Positions 1-6,036 of a stretch of DNA of 7,231 bases are shown piece by piece. Each line of letters starts with the position of its first letter. Position 1 is the stretch's first letter. Below the pieces are notes generated by a model, which saw only the letters and a program-made list of their open reading frames with translations, made no database searches and was not told where the DNA came from. The translations under genes and the position numbers were made by a program. Origin of the DNA: Spirochaetaceae bacterium (GTDB lineage: Bacteria; Spirochaetota; Spirochaetia; Treponematales; Treponemataceae); NCBI GenBank assembly GCA_017382775.1, contig JAFNZQ010000023.1, positions 1 through 7,231 of the forward strand, read 5' to 3'.

Positions 1-644
1 CTATTGCGGAAGATTTGAGCAAAAAGTTTGGAAAACCCATTACTTTTGAACTTTCCGACATGGATTTTGACGGAATTTTAGGTGCTCTTGTTTCAGGCAA
101 AATTGATATTGCCATTTCCGGCTTTACAGTGACGGAAGAACGAAAGCAAAATATCGACTTTTCCGAAACCTACTATGTGTCAAACCAAAGAGCCGTTGTT
201 CGATTAGCCGATTTGGGAAAATTCGGACACGACATTAACTCTTTGGCAGGTTCACAGGTTGCTGCCCAAAAGGGAACAGTACAGGTTGTCACCGCCAAAT
301 CACAAATTTTCGGTGTATCCGATGAGGAAATCAACAATGATCATCCCCAGGTGAAGGAATTCCAGCGATGTCCCGATTCCATCATGGCTCTTCAAGCCGG
401 AAAGGTTGACGCAATTATTTTGGAAGAACCGGTTGCTCTTCCCTATGTTAAGCAGAATCCTGATTTAGCCATGTCCTATTTCAGCATTCCCATGGAAGAA
501 GCCGATGTGGCCGCCGCCTTTGCAAAGGGTAACGAAGATTTTGTTGCAATCGTTAATGAAACCATCGCCAGGGTAACCTCCGACGGAACCTTTGACAAAT
601 GGTTCAACGAAGCCAGCGAAAAAGCTGTCCAAACCTTGGAGTAA
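1..644 (+). CDS. Family 3 ABC transporter substrate-binding protein, 5'-truncated by window edge
   Basis: This is the C-terminal 213 residues of a periplasmic or lipid-anchored binding protein that would deliver a polar amino acid (or similar small solute) to an ABC importer. The frame is already open at base 3, so the signal peptide and N-terminal lobe lie outside the window; a TTG at 15 is internal, not the start. Family hallmarks visible: GALVSGKIDIAISGFTVTEE followed by an FSETYY stretch, which matches the 'G..aL.sGkiDi.i.g.t.T.eR...vdFS.pYy' signature of SBP_bac_3, and later ALQAGKVDAIILEEPVALPY, which matches the second-lobe hinge segment. The C-terminus GTFDKWFNEA is also typical. No permease or ATPase gene follows; the next gene is coaE, overlapping by one base. 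Ligand cannot be told from sequence alone. Confidence 0.9.
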   Translation, partial: IAEDLSKKFGKPITFELSDMDFDGILGALVSGKIDIAISGFTVTEERKQNIDFSETYYVSNQRAVVRLADLGKFGHDINSLAGSQVAAQKGTVQVVTAKSQIFGVSDEEINNDHPQVKEFQRCPDSIMALQAGKVDAIILEEPVALPYVKQNPDLAMSYFSIPMEEADVAAAFAKGNEDFVAIVNETIARVTSDGTFDKWFNEASEKAVQTLE

Positions 645-1252
645 TGGCCACAATAATTTGTGTTACAGGTAAAATGGCCGCAGGCAAAAATGCTGTCTGC
701 GACATTTTATCTGAGAAGGGATGGTTTTGCATCGATTTAGATGTATTGTCTCACGGTGCTTTGGAAGAAGCACAGGATTGTGTAATAGCGGAATTTTCCC
801 CGGAGAATTCCGCTATTTTATTGAATGACGATGGAAAAATTTCCCGCAAAAAATTGGCGGAAATTGTTTTCAAAAATAAGGAAAATCTTCGTCGTCTGGA
901 AAACATTCTTCATCCCGTAATCGAAAAAATGACATTACGGGAAATAGAAAAAAGCCAATCAAAAAAAATAGTCATTAACGCCACCGTTTTATATAAAACA
1001 AACTTACTTTCCCTTTGTTCCGCCATAATTTTTGTTGATGCATCCCCAATTTTACGATTGATCCGATGCCGAAAACGTAACAAAATGAAGTTTTCACAGA
1101 TTTTTAAAAGATTTTTTATTCAAAAAGATTTATTTTCTCAATATTCAAGAAAAAATTCCGATATATATATTGTAGATAATTCCAATTCGTTGGACGTGTT
1201 GAAAAACAATGTTAATACGATAATTGAAAACATTGATACTAATGGAGATTGA
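644..1252 (+). CDS. coaE: Dephospho-CoA kinase
   Basis: Predicted to phosphorylate the ribose 3'-hydroxyl of dephospho-CoA, the last step of coenzyme A synthesis, in the cytoplasm. The 202-residue length is normal for the family. Motifs in order: P-loop GKMAAGKN at residues 9-16, DLDVLSH at 31-37 (the family's D-D-L-H acceptor-site motif), the segment from DGKISRKKLAEIVF to LENILHPVI at 63-92, which is highly characteristic of CoaE, and a second-half segment INATVLYKTN where the family usually has a 'P.L.E' type motif. The P-loop ends in Asn rather than Ser or Thr. The ATG at 644 is chosen because it gives the expected 'xIxxTG' N-terminus and overlaps the upstream stop as TAATG; a GGAG sits only two bases before it, suggesting coupled re-initiation. 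Its 3' half is visibly more AT-rich than its neighbours. Confidence 0.88.
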   Translation: MATIICVTGKMAAGKNAVCDILSEKGWFCIDLDVLSHGALEEAQDCVIAEFSPENSAILLNDDGKISRKKLAEIVFKNKENLRRLENILHPVIEKMTLREIEKSQSKKIVINATVLYKTNLLSLCSAIIFVDASPILRLIRCRKRNKMKFSQIFKRFFIQKDLFSQYSRKNSDIYIVDNSNSLDVLKNNVNTIIENIDTNGD

Positions 1253-1253
1253 T

Positions 1254-1913
1254 ATGGAGCAAAAACGAATTTTATGGGTTGTTGCAGGTGTGGGAATCTT
1301 TTTGGTAATTGTAATTGGTGCTGCCCTGTTCTTTTACAGCCCCTCTGCTGTTACAGAAGTACCGCCGGCGCCGGCTGTTACAACCAGAATGCAACCACTT
1401 CCCGTTGCTCCCCCCGTTCCGCCAAACTATACCGATCCGGCCCTTGCCGGAATTGACCTCAATGCCCTGGGAAATGCCGCTGCCACAAATGCAGCCGTTT
1501 CTGCCTTTACCACAGTGAACGGAACCATAATCGGTGGTGCGGCAACACCTCCGCCTCCGCCTCCCGAAGAAAAAGTTATGGCTAAAAAACCGGCTCCCAA
1601 AAAGGTTGAACCCAAGAAGGCTCCGCCCAAAAAGGCTCCTCCCAAGGAAAAGGCCTACTGGATACAGGTTGCATCATTTTTGGATCAAATCTATGCTGAC
1701 CAAGCTCGCGAAACATTGGCTGCCAGCAAAATTGATAGCGACGTTTTCACCAAAGACAACGGTGGAAAAACCTATTATCGCGTCCGTGTCGGTCCCTATA
1801 AAACAAGATCCGAAGCCGAATATTGGATGAATATCATTCGCGATATCAGAAACAACAAGGGACAAGCCCTTTATTCCGGAAGTTTCATCGCCGAAGTGGT
1901 GGTTTCAAAATAA
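1254..1913 (+). CDS. Membrane-anchored SPOR-domain protein
   Basis: A 219-residue single-pass inner-membrane protein with a periplasmic peptidoglycan-binding domain. Residues 1-5 are a short charged cytoplasmic end, 6-28 a hydrophobic segment, 35-133 a low-complexity linker, and about 134-219 a SPOR domain (YWIQVASF, then YYRVRVGPYKTRSEAE, ending in an AEVVVSK strand). SPOR domains bind septal glycan strands stripped of stem peptides, so a role in cell division or wall remodelling is likely; the exact partner is unknown. The linker has six consecutive prolines (99-104) and Pro-Lys repeats. ATG 1254 is preferred over ATG 1242 because GGAG at 1244-1247 is six bases upstream of 1254 but would lie inside the gene if 1242 were used. 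It starts one base after the coaE stop, so it is in the same operon. Confidence 0.85.
   Translation: MEQKRILWVVAGVGIFLVIVIGAALFFYSPSAVTEVPPAPAVTTRMQPLPVAPPVPPNYTDPALAGIDLNALGNAAATNAAVSAFTTVNGTIIGGAATPPPPPPEEKVMAKKPAPKKVEPKKAPPKKAPPKEKAYWIQVASFLDQIYADQARETLAASKIDSDVFTKDNGGKTYYRVRVGPYKTRSEAEYWMNIIRDIRNNKGQALYSGSFIAEVVVSK
1611..1655 (+). repeat. Three tandem 15-bp units coding a Pro/Lys linker
   Basis: Three consecutive 15-base units begin at 1611, 1626 and 1641. The first two differ at only two positions (CCCAAGAAGGCTCCG versus CCCAAAAAGGCTCCT); the third has diverged after its first seven bases. They encode the PKKAP-type repeat in the SPOR protein's linker. Such in-frame units can expand or contract by slippage, changing the reach of the SPOR domain across the periplasm. 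Confidence 0.7.
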
Positions 1914-1918
1914 AAATA

Positions 1919-1950
1919 TTTTTGCGGGAGGATTTTCCCTCTCGCAAAAA
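1919..1950. terminator. 13-bp hairpin after the SPOR gene, possible terminator
   Basis: The arms 1919-1931 and 1938-1950 pair over 13 bp with one G-T wobble and a six-base loop (TTTTTGCGGGAGG / CCTCTCGCAAAAA). It begins five bases after the SPOR-gene stop and ends before the next promoter, the right place for a terminator. However, the 3' side is followed by AT-mixed sequence and not a clean T run, so termination efficiency is uncertain; it may instead stabilise the mRNA 3' end. Confidence 0.5.
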
Positions 1951-1983
1951 ATCAATAAAAATCTAAAAATCCCCTTTTCCCCC

Positions 1984-2012
1984 TTGACATTTTTTAAAAC
2001 ATTGTGTAAAAT
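1984..2012 (+). promoter_or_regulatory. Sigma70-type promoter for the lipoprotein-yjbQ-carD-ispDF operon
   Basis: The -35 box TTGACA (1984-1989) matches consensus in all six positions; 17 bases later is TAAAAT (2007-2012), five of six. An AT-rich stretch with short A-runs lies upstream. The predicted start of transcription, about seven bases past the -10 box, is near base 2019, which is also the A of an ATG. No other promoter of this quality is needed for the four genes downstream, whose junctions are all overlapping or nearly so. Confidence 0.8.
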
Positions 2013-2018
2013 ATGACA

Positions 2019-2405
2019 ATGCGCTTTGTTATTTTTTTCATGATCCCGTTTTTTCTTATTTCATGTCTCTCGGTGAAGGATTTACCCAATGATTTAACCG
2101 AAAAGCAAATGCAGCAACAGGCTCACAGTTATTTGGATAAAGGTGATTATCGTTCTGCACTGCTGATTTATGAGGAAATTCTCGTTCGTTTCGGGGATAA
2201 CTTACCATCGCGAGTGGCAGCGGAATTTGAAATTGCCCACATCCATGTGAAACGTAAAAATTGGCGAAAAGCGGAAGAAATGCTGACCCGCATTTTGAGT
2301 TACTACGAGGAAGATGCCTACGGTCTTCCCGGAGAATACCGAAAATTAGCTATGATTGACATGAAAAAAATACCGGCCAAGCATCAGCAAAAGGAAGAAC
2401 AATGA
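2019..2405 (+). CDS. Small TPR-like lipoprotein, probably translated from a leaderless mRNA
   Basis: A 128-residue predicted lipoprotein of unknown specific function. From ATG 2019 the signal peptide reads MRFVIFFMIPFFLISC: one Arg, a hydrophobic core, and a lipobox L13-I14-S15-C16. After cleavage Cys16 would be lipidated and the protein tethered to a membrane facing the periplasm. The mature part holds two helix-turn-helix stretches resembling TPR motifs: about 34-57 (SYLDKGDYRSALLIYEEIL) and about 67-97 (EIAHIHVKRKNWRKAEEML), suggesting a protein-protein adaptor. ATG 2013 (two residues longer) overlaps the -10 box and could not be transcribed from the visible promoter; ATG 2040 would remove the basic residue of the signal peptide. 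No Shine-Dalgarno precedes any of them. The stop overlaps the yjbQ start as ATGA. Confidence 0.75.
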   Translation: MRFVIFFMIPFFLISCLSVKDLPNDLTEKQMQQQAHSYLDKGDYRSALLIYEEILVRFGDNLPSRVAAEFEIAHIHVKRKNWRKAEEMLTRILSYYEEDAYGLPGEYRKLAMIDMKKIPAKHQQKEEQ

Positions 2406-2791
2406 TTCATCAATACACCTTGAAAACTGACAAACAAGGCTTTTATAACATCACCGGGATTATTGAACGTGCCGTGGCCGAATCCGGTATTGACGAGGGA
2501 ATTTGTACTGTTTTTTGTCCTCACACCACTGCCGGAATTACCATTAACGAAAATGCCGATCCAAGTGTTAAATCGGATTTAGCCCTTGCCTTGGACAAAG
2601 CCTTTCCCAATCAAAGTGAATTTACCCACATGGAGGGTAATTCCGCAGCCCATGTAAAAGCAGCGGCCATTGGTCAAAGTGCGTCCATAATTATTGGAAA
2701 TCACCGGTTGATGCTGGGAACATGGCAAGGTGTTTATTTTTGCGAATTTGACGGTCCCCGTGAGCGAAATTTTATTGTTCGGATAGGATAA
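2402..2791 (+). CDS. yjbQ: YjbQ / UPF0047 family protein
   Basis: A 129-residue compact protein covering the whole family with no extension. Signatures: CPHTTAGITINENADPSV at 39-56, HMEGNSAAHVKAAAIG at 76-91, and LGTWQGVYFCEFDGPRER at 105-122. The conserved histidines (41, 76, 84) and acidic residues are those thought to form the pocket in structures of this family. The physiological role is not settled; weak thiamine-phosphate-synthase-like activity has been reported for the E. coli protein. The start is supported by AAGGA at 2391-2395, six bases upstream, and by the four-base ATGA overlap with the lipoprotein gene, implying translational coupling. CarD begins four bases after its stop. Confidence 0.9.
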   Translation: MIHQYTLKTDKQGFYNITGIIERAVAESGIDEGICTVFCPHTTAGITINENADPSVKSDLALALDKAFPNQSEFTHMEGNSAAHVKAAAIGQSASIIIGNHRLMLGTWQGVYFCEFDGPRERNFIVRIG

Positions 2792-2794
2792 AAT

Positions 2795-3403
2795 ATGTAC
2801 GAGATTAATCAAAACATTGTATATCCCAGCCAAGGCGTTGGCACAGTGATGGAAATACAGGAGAAGTCCTTTCAGAATAAGGTTGTCAAGTATTATAAAA
2901 TTTACATCAAATCCACGGACATCGTGGTTTTGGTTCCCGTGGATACGGTGGATTCCTTTGGGATTCGGCCCATTGTATCTGCGGATGATGCCCGTGCCGC
3001 TGTAGATCAAATTTCCAAAACCGTAGAGCCTGTTCAAAATGACTGGAAGGCACGCTATCAAGAAAATTTAAGTCTTTTGAAAAGCGGTACAATTTTCGAT
3101 ATTGTGAAAATTGTTTGTTCCTTATATAATCGTAGCAAAATCAAAGATTTACCCACTCAGGAAAGAAAATTTTTCGATTCCGCAAAACGGCTTCTTCAAG
3201 AGGAAGTGTCCGTGGCCTTGAATATTCCTGAGGAAGAAGCCGTGGATATGATTCATTCCCAGTTGGAAGCCTTGGTTGCATCCAGTGAAACGGTCAAGCC
3301 CTTTTTAGACGATGGCCTCGACGACGAATTTGCAGACGAAGAAGAAGACGTCTTCGAAGATGACGATGGCGAAGAAGTTGACGACGAGGATGAGGAAGAA
3401 TAG
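2795..3403 (+). CDS. carD: CarD/CdnL-family RNA polymerase regulator with acidic C-terminal tail
   Basis: A 202-residue cytoplasmic transcription factor that binds the RNA polymerase beta subunit and stabilises open promoter complexes. The N-terminal 60 residues form the CarD_TRCF-type RNAP-interaction module (IVYPSQGVGTV, YYKIYI, VLVPVDTVDSFGIRPIVS). A helical DNA-binding part follows, with Trp84 in NDWKARYQEN; in mycobacterial CarD the equivalent Trp wedges into the upstream edge of the transcription bubble. Helices continue to about 168. Residues 171-202 are an extra tail with 23 Asp/Glu in 32 residues, absent from the compact family members of about 160 residues. AGGA at 2785-2788 is six bases before the ATG. 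The tail's coding sequence overlaps the ispDF start. Confidence 0.93.
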   Translation: MYEINQNIVYPSQGVGTVMEIQEKSFQNKVVKYYKIYIKSTDIVVLVPVDTVDSFGIRPIVSADDARAAVDQISKTVEPVQNDWKARYQENLSLLKSGTIFDIVKIVCSLYNRSKIKDLPTQERKFFDSAKRLLQEEVSVALNIPEEEAVDMIHSQLEALVASSETVKPFLDDGLDDEFADEEEDVFEDDDGEEVDDEDEEE

Positions 3404-4559
3404 AATTGCCCTCATTGTGACGGCAGCCGGTCTTTCCACCCGTTTCGGTGGTGAAAAAAAGGAAATTTCCTTGCTCCCCGGCCTACAAATTCCTGCCATA
3501 ACGGCCCTTTTGGAAACCTTTGTTCACACCTTTAATTTTTCCCACTATGTTGTAACCGTTCCTTCTGCTGACGAAGGGGCTTTCAAAGAAGCAATTTTTT
3601 CATCAAAAATTTTGAGCAACGAAGATTTTTCCCGTAAATTATTTTTTGTCCAAGGCGGTGCCACGCGGCAGGAATCTGTTTTTAACGGATTGAAGTTTTT
3701 GGAACGGGACGCCCCCGACTTTGTTTTAATCCACGACGGAGCGCGGCCTTGGGTTTCATCCCAAATAATTCGCAACGTAATTGATTCCACCGAAGAATTT
3801 CTCGCTGTCGCACCGGGCATTCCATCCGTGGACACTCAAAAGACTGTTTCCCAAGATGGTTTCATCCACACCCATTTGAAGCGGGAAACTGTGGTGAACA
3901 TTCAAACTCCCCAGGGATTTGACTTCGGAAAGATCATTTCCGCCCATGAAAAATCCCGAGGAAAAAACTTCACCGATGACACCGCAATTTTCGCCCAATA
4001 TTTTGGTAAGGTGAAAATTGTGCCCGGGGATGTTAAAAACAAAAAAATCACATACAGGGAAGATTTAATGGGGGAAAAAACATTACGGGTGGGAAACGGA
4101 TACGATTTGCACCGTTTAGTACCACAGCGAAAACTGGTTTTGGGGGGATTGGAAATTCCCCACGAAAAAGGCTGTCTTGCCCATTCCGACGGGGACGTTC
4201 TGATTCACGCCATTTTGGATGCCTTGTTGGGCGCCTGTGCTGCCGGCGACATTGGGGAATTTTTTCCCCCCTCCGATCCCAAATGGAAGGATGCTGTTTC
4301 GGCGGAAATGCTGCGAGGCCTTTGGGCATCTCTCAGTGAGAAAGGTTGGGTACTGGAAAATTTAGATTGCGTTATTTCTGCGGAAAGCCCGAAGATTTTG
4401 CCTTTACGAGAAAAAATACGCGAAAGCCTTTCCTCAATAATGGAAGTTCCCGTGGAAAAAATTTTTCTCAAAGGAAAAACCGCCGAAGGTTGCGGTGAAA
4501 TCGGAGCCGGCGAAGCAATTAGTGCCACAGCCATTTGTCTCATCAGTCGTAAGGCCTAA
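3390..4559 (+). CDS. ispDF: Bifunctional IspD-IspF enzyme of the MEP isoprenoid pathway
   Basis: One 389-residue polypeptide carrying two non-consecutive MEP-pathway steps. Residues 5-227 are IspD (MEP cytidylyltransferase, making CDP-ME): TAAGLSTRFGGEKKE nucleotide loop at 11-25, GGATRQESVFNGL at 89-101, LIHDGARP at 113-120, SVDTQK at 146-151, QTPQGF at 172-177, FTDDTAI at 194-200, and NKKITYREDL at 217-226. Residues 231-389 are IspF (MEcPP synthase): RVGNGYDLHRL at 233-243, with metal ligands Asp239, His241 and His273, then AHSDGDVLIHAILDALLGA at 264-282. ATG 3390 is chosen because IspD proteins start within about ten residues of the AAG loop; ATG 3366 or 3360 would add 8-10 residues. It overlaps carD by 14 bases and lacks a well-spaced Shine-Dalgarno, so it probably depends on carD translation. 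Confidence 0.95.
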   Translation: MRKNRIALIVTAAGLSTRFGGEKKEISLLPGLQIPAITALLETFVHTFNFSHYVVTVPSADEGAFKEAIFSSKILSNEDFSRKLFFVQGGATRQESVFNGLKFLERDAPDFVLIHDGARPWVSSQIIRNVIDSTEEFLAVAPGIPSVDTQKTVSQDGFIHTHLKRETVVNIQTPQGFDFGKIISAHEKSRGKNFTDDTAIFAQYFGKVKIVPGDVKNKKITYREDLMGEKTLRVGNGYDLHRLVPQRKLVLGGLEIPHEKGCLAHSDGDVLIHAILDALLGACAAGDIGEFFPPSDPKWKDAVSAEMLRGLWASLSEKGWVLENLDCVISAESPKILPLREKIRESLSSIMEVPVEKIFLKGKTAEGCGEIGAGEAISATAICLISRKA

Positions 4560-5089
4560 CCCTTTTTGAAAAAATCAACTATGGAGCGACCGTATACTCG
4601 CTTATCAATTCGTTCCAAGCCGGGTATGGGCTCATCAAAATCTCGCAACTCCGATGGCCGATGAATCATGATGATGCCGTTATTTTTCAAAATATCCCTT
4701 TCCACCGTACTTTCCAAAAGACGACGATGAAAACCATACGGAAAGGGCGGATCGAAAAATACAAAATCGAATTGGTCCTTGCACCGCAACAAAAATCGTT
4801 CCGCAGGAATGAATTTGCAACTGATTCGCACCGGAGAAATTTGCACGTTTTTCAGCACAATGGCGGCCTTTTTTTTGTCACCCTCCACCAATGTTACCCG
4901 TGTTGCTCCCCGAGATGCAGCCTCCAAGGAAATGGAGCCGGAACCGGAAAACACATCCAAAAAGGACTTCCCCGATAAGTCACCCAAAATGGCAAAAACC
5001 GATTCTCGCATTCTATCCATGGCAGGTCGGATGATTCCACCGGGACATTCAATTTTTCTGCCGCATAAGGTTCCGCCCGTTATACGCAT
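4556..5089 (-). CDS. rsmD: 16S rRNA (guanine966-N2)-methyltransferase
   Basis: A 177-residue SAM-dependent methyltransferase predicted to methylate G966 of 16S rRNA during 30S assembly. The N-terminus MRITGGTLCGRKI and the RPAMDRMRESVFAIL stretch (21-35) are RsmD signatures. FLDVFSGSGSISLEAASRGA at 43-62 is the SAM-binding motif I and its extension; VTLVEGD at 65-71 holds the acidic residue expected to bind the ribose of SAM; DPPF at 113-116 is the catalytic motif IV. Length is at the short end of normal. Start ATG 5089 is supported by a strong GAGGAG (5098-5103) eight bases upstream. It overlaps the end of miaA by ten bases and its stop overlaps that of ispDF on the other strand. Confidence 0.92.
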   Translation of the reverse strand: MRITGGTLCGRKIECPGGIIRPAMDRMRESVFAILGDLSGKSFLDVFSGSGSISLEAASRGATRVTLVEGDKKKAAIVLKNVQISPVRISCKFIPAERFLLRCKDQFDFVFFDPPFPYGFHRRLLESTVERDILKNNGIIMIHRPSELRDFDEPIPGLERIDKRVYGRSIVDFFKKG

Positions 5090-6033
5090 TTCGCAAACTC
5101 CTCACAATACGCTTCCAACTTGTCAAACTCATCCGGATTAAATCTTTTAGCCGGAGAAAGGGAGTTGAAAAAAGTTTCTTGGCGTTTTGCATATTTTTTT
5201 GTGTTGGATTTTATTGATAAGGCAATTTTCTCCATATCGTCGTCTCGGAGATTGCCTTCTTCGTCAAAAAATTCTTTGTAGCCAATGGCTTTCATTGCCG
5301 GCGATTTACCGTTGTAGCCCTGTTCCACCAGGGAATGAATTTCCTCCCGTAAACCGGATGCAACCATTTCCTCCACACGGCTTTCAATGCGTTCATAAAG
5401 GCGAGAACGTTCCATAACGAGATAAATTGGGCAAAAATTGTATCGGGAACGGAGAGTGGGCGATATGTCAAAACTGCTTAAAGGCCGCCCGGTGGCTTCG
5501 TACACTTCCAAGGCGCGTAAAATTCGGTATTCGTCATTGGGATGTATCCGTTTTGCCGCCAAACTGTCCACTTCCAAAAGGCGTTGGTACATGGTTTCCC
5601 GTCCGTGGATGTTACATTCCTTACGAAGACGGTTTCGAACAGCGGGATCCGCAGTGGGTGTCACGGGAAGTCCGAATAAAAAATGTTTAATGTAAAAGGC
5701 TGTTCCGCCTAGGAGGATGGGAAATTTTCCTTGGGAATAAATGCGGCCGCATAGATCGTCTGCCAAATCCACGAATTTCGCTACGGAAAACTCTTCGGAA
5801 GGAGATAAAAAACCAAGACCGTGATGGGGCAATTTTGAAAGGGTAAATTCATCCGGTGCAGCACTTCCGATAACCATTCCCTTGTAAATTTGAACGGAAT
5901 CGCTGTTTACAACCTCACCACGTCCCGACAGGGAAGAAGAACCATCCTTGCCGAATAAACGCAAGGCGGTGGCAGTTTTGCCACAGGCAGTTGCACCGAA
6001 GATTACAAAAACCGGAATTTTTCCCGTTGCCAA
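5080..6033 (-). CDS. miaA: tRNA dimethylallyltransferase
   Basis: Predicted to transfer the dimethylallyl group of DMAPP to N6 of A37 in tRNAs that read codons starting with U. At 317 residues it is full length. Seen: P-loop GATACGKT at 13-20, NSDSVQIYKGM at 43-53 (the D-S-x-Q substrate-recognition motif), GGTAFYIKHFLFGLP at 109-123, RILRALEVYEATGRPLS at 170-186, and AIGYKEF at 249-255 followed by KKYAKRQETFF at 279-289, the C-terminal tRNA-binding part. The start is TTG: an in-frame TAA (the rpoZ stop) lies only two codons upstream, and no ATG or GTG lies between it and the P-loop, so TTG at 6033 is the only credible start. A weak GGAAAG (6040-6045) precedes it by six bases. Confidence 0.95.
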   Translation of the reverse strand: MATGKIPVFVIFGATACGKTATALRLFGKDGSSSLSGRGEVVNSDSVQIYKGMVIGSAAPDEFTLSKLPHHGLGFLSPSEEFSVAKFVDLADDLCGRIYSQGKFPILLGGTAFYIKHFLFGLPVTPTADPAVRNRLRKECNIHGRETMYQRLLEVDSLAAKRIHPNDEYRILRALEVYEATGRPLSSFDISPTLRSRYNFCPIYLVMERSRLYERIESRVEEMVASGLREEIHSLVEQGYNGKSPAMKAIGYKEFFDEEGNLRDDDMEKIALSIKSNTKKYAKRQETFFNSLSPAKRFNPDEFDKLEAYCEEFAKCV

Positions 6034-6036
6034 AGA

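Noticed and set aside
2013..2018. ATG at 2013 as start of the lipoprotein gene
   Set aside because: It follows directly on the -10 box and would be upstream of the predicted transcription start. It would be usable only if another upstream promoter is active.
2579..3061. Minus-strand open frame of 160 codons opposite yjbQ and carD
   Set aside because: It lies antisense to two clearly conserved genes, has no ribosome site, and its translation resembles no protein family. It is a by-product of codon bias on the plus strand.
3344..3355. 12-bp perfect palindrome GAAGACGTCTTC in carD
   Set aside because: It falls within repetitive GAA/GAC codons of the acidic tail, where such symmetry arises easily, and is not near a promoter.
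4205..4543. Minus-strand open frame opposite the IspF domain
   Set aside because: The plus strand carries an unmistakable IspF domain here; the antisense translation has no recognisable motif.
4661..5141. Plus-strand open frames opposite rsmD
   Set aside because: They are shadows of rsmD and miaA, with no start signal and low-complexity translations.
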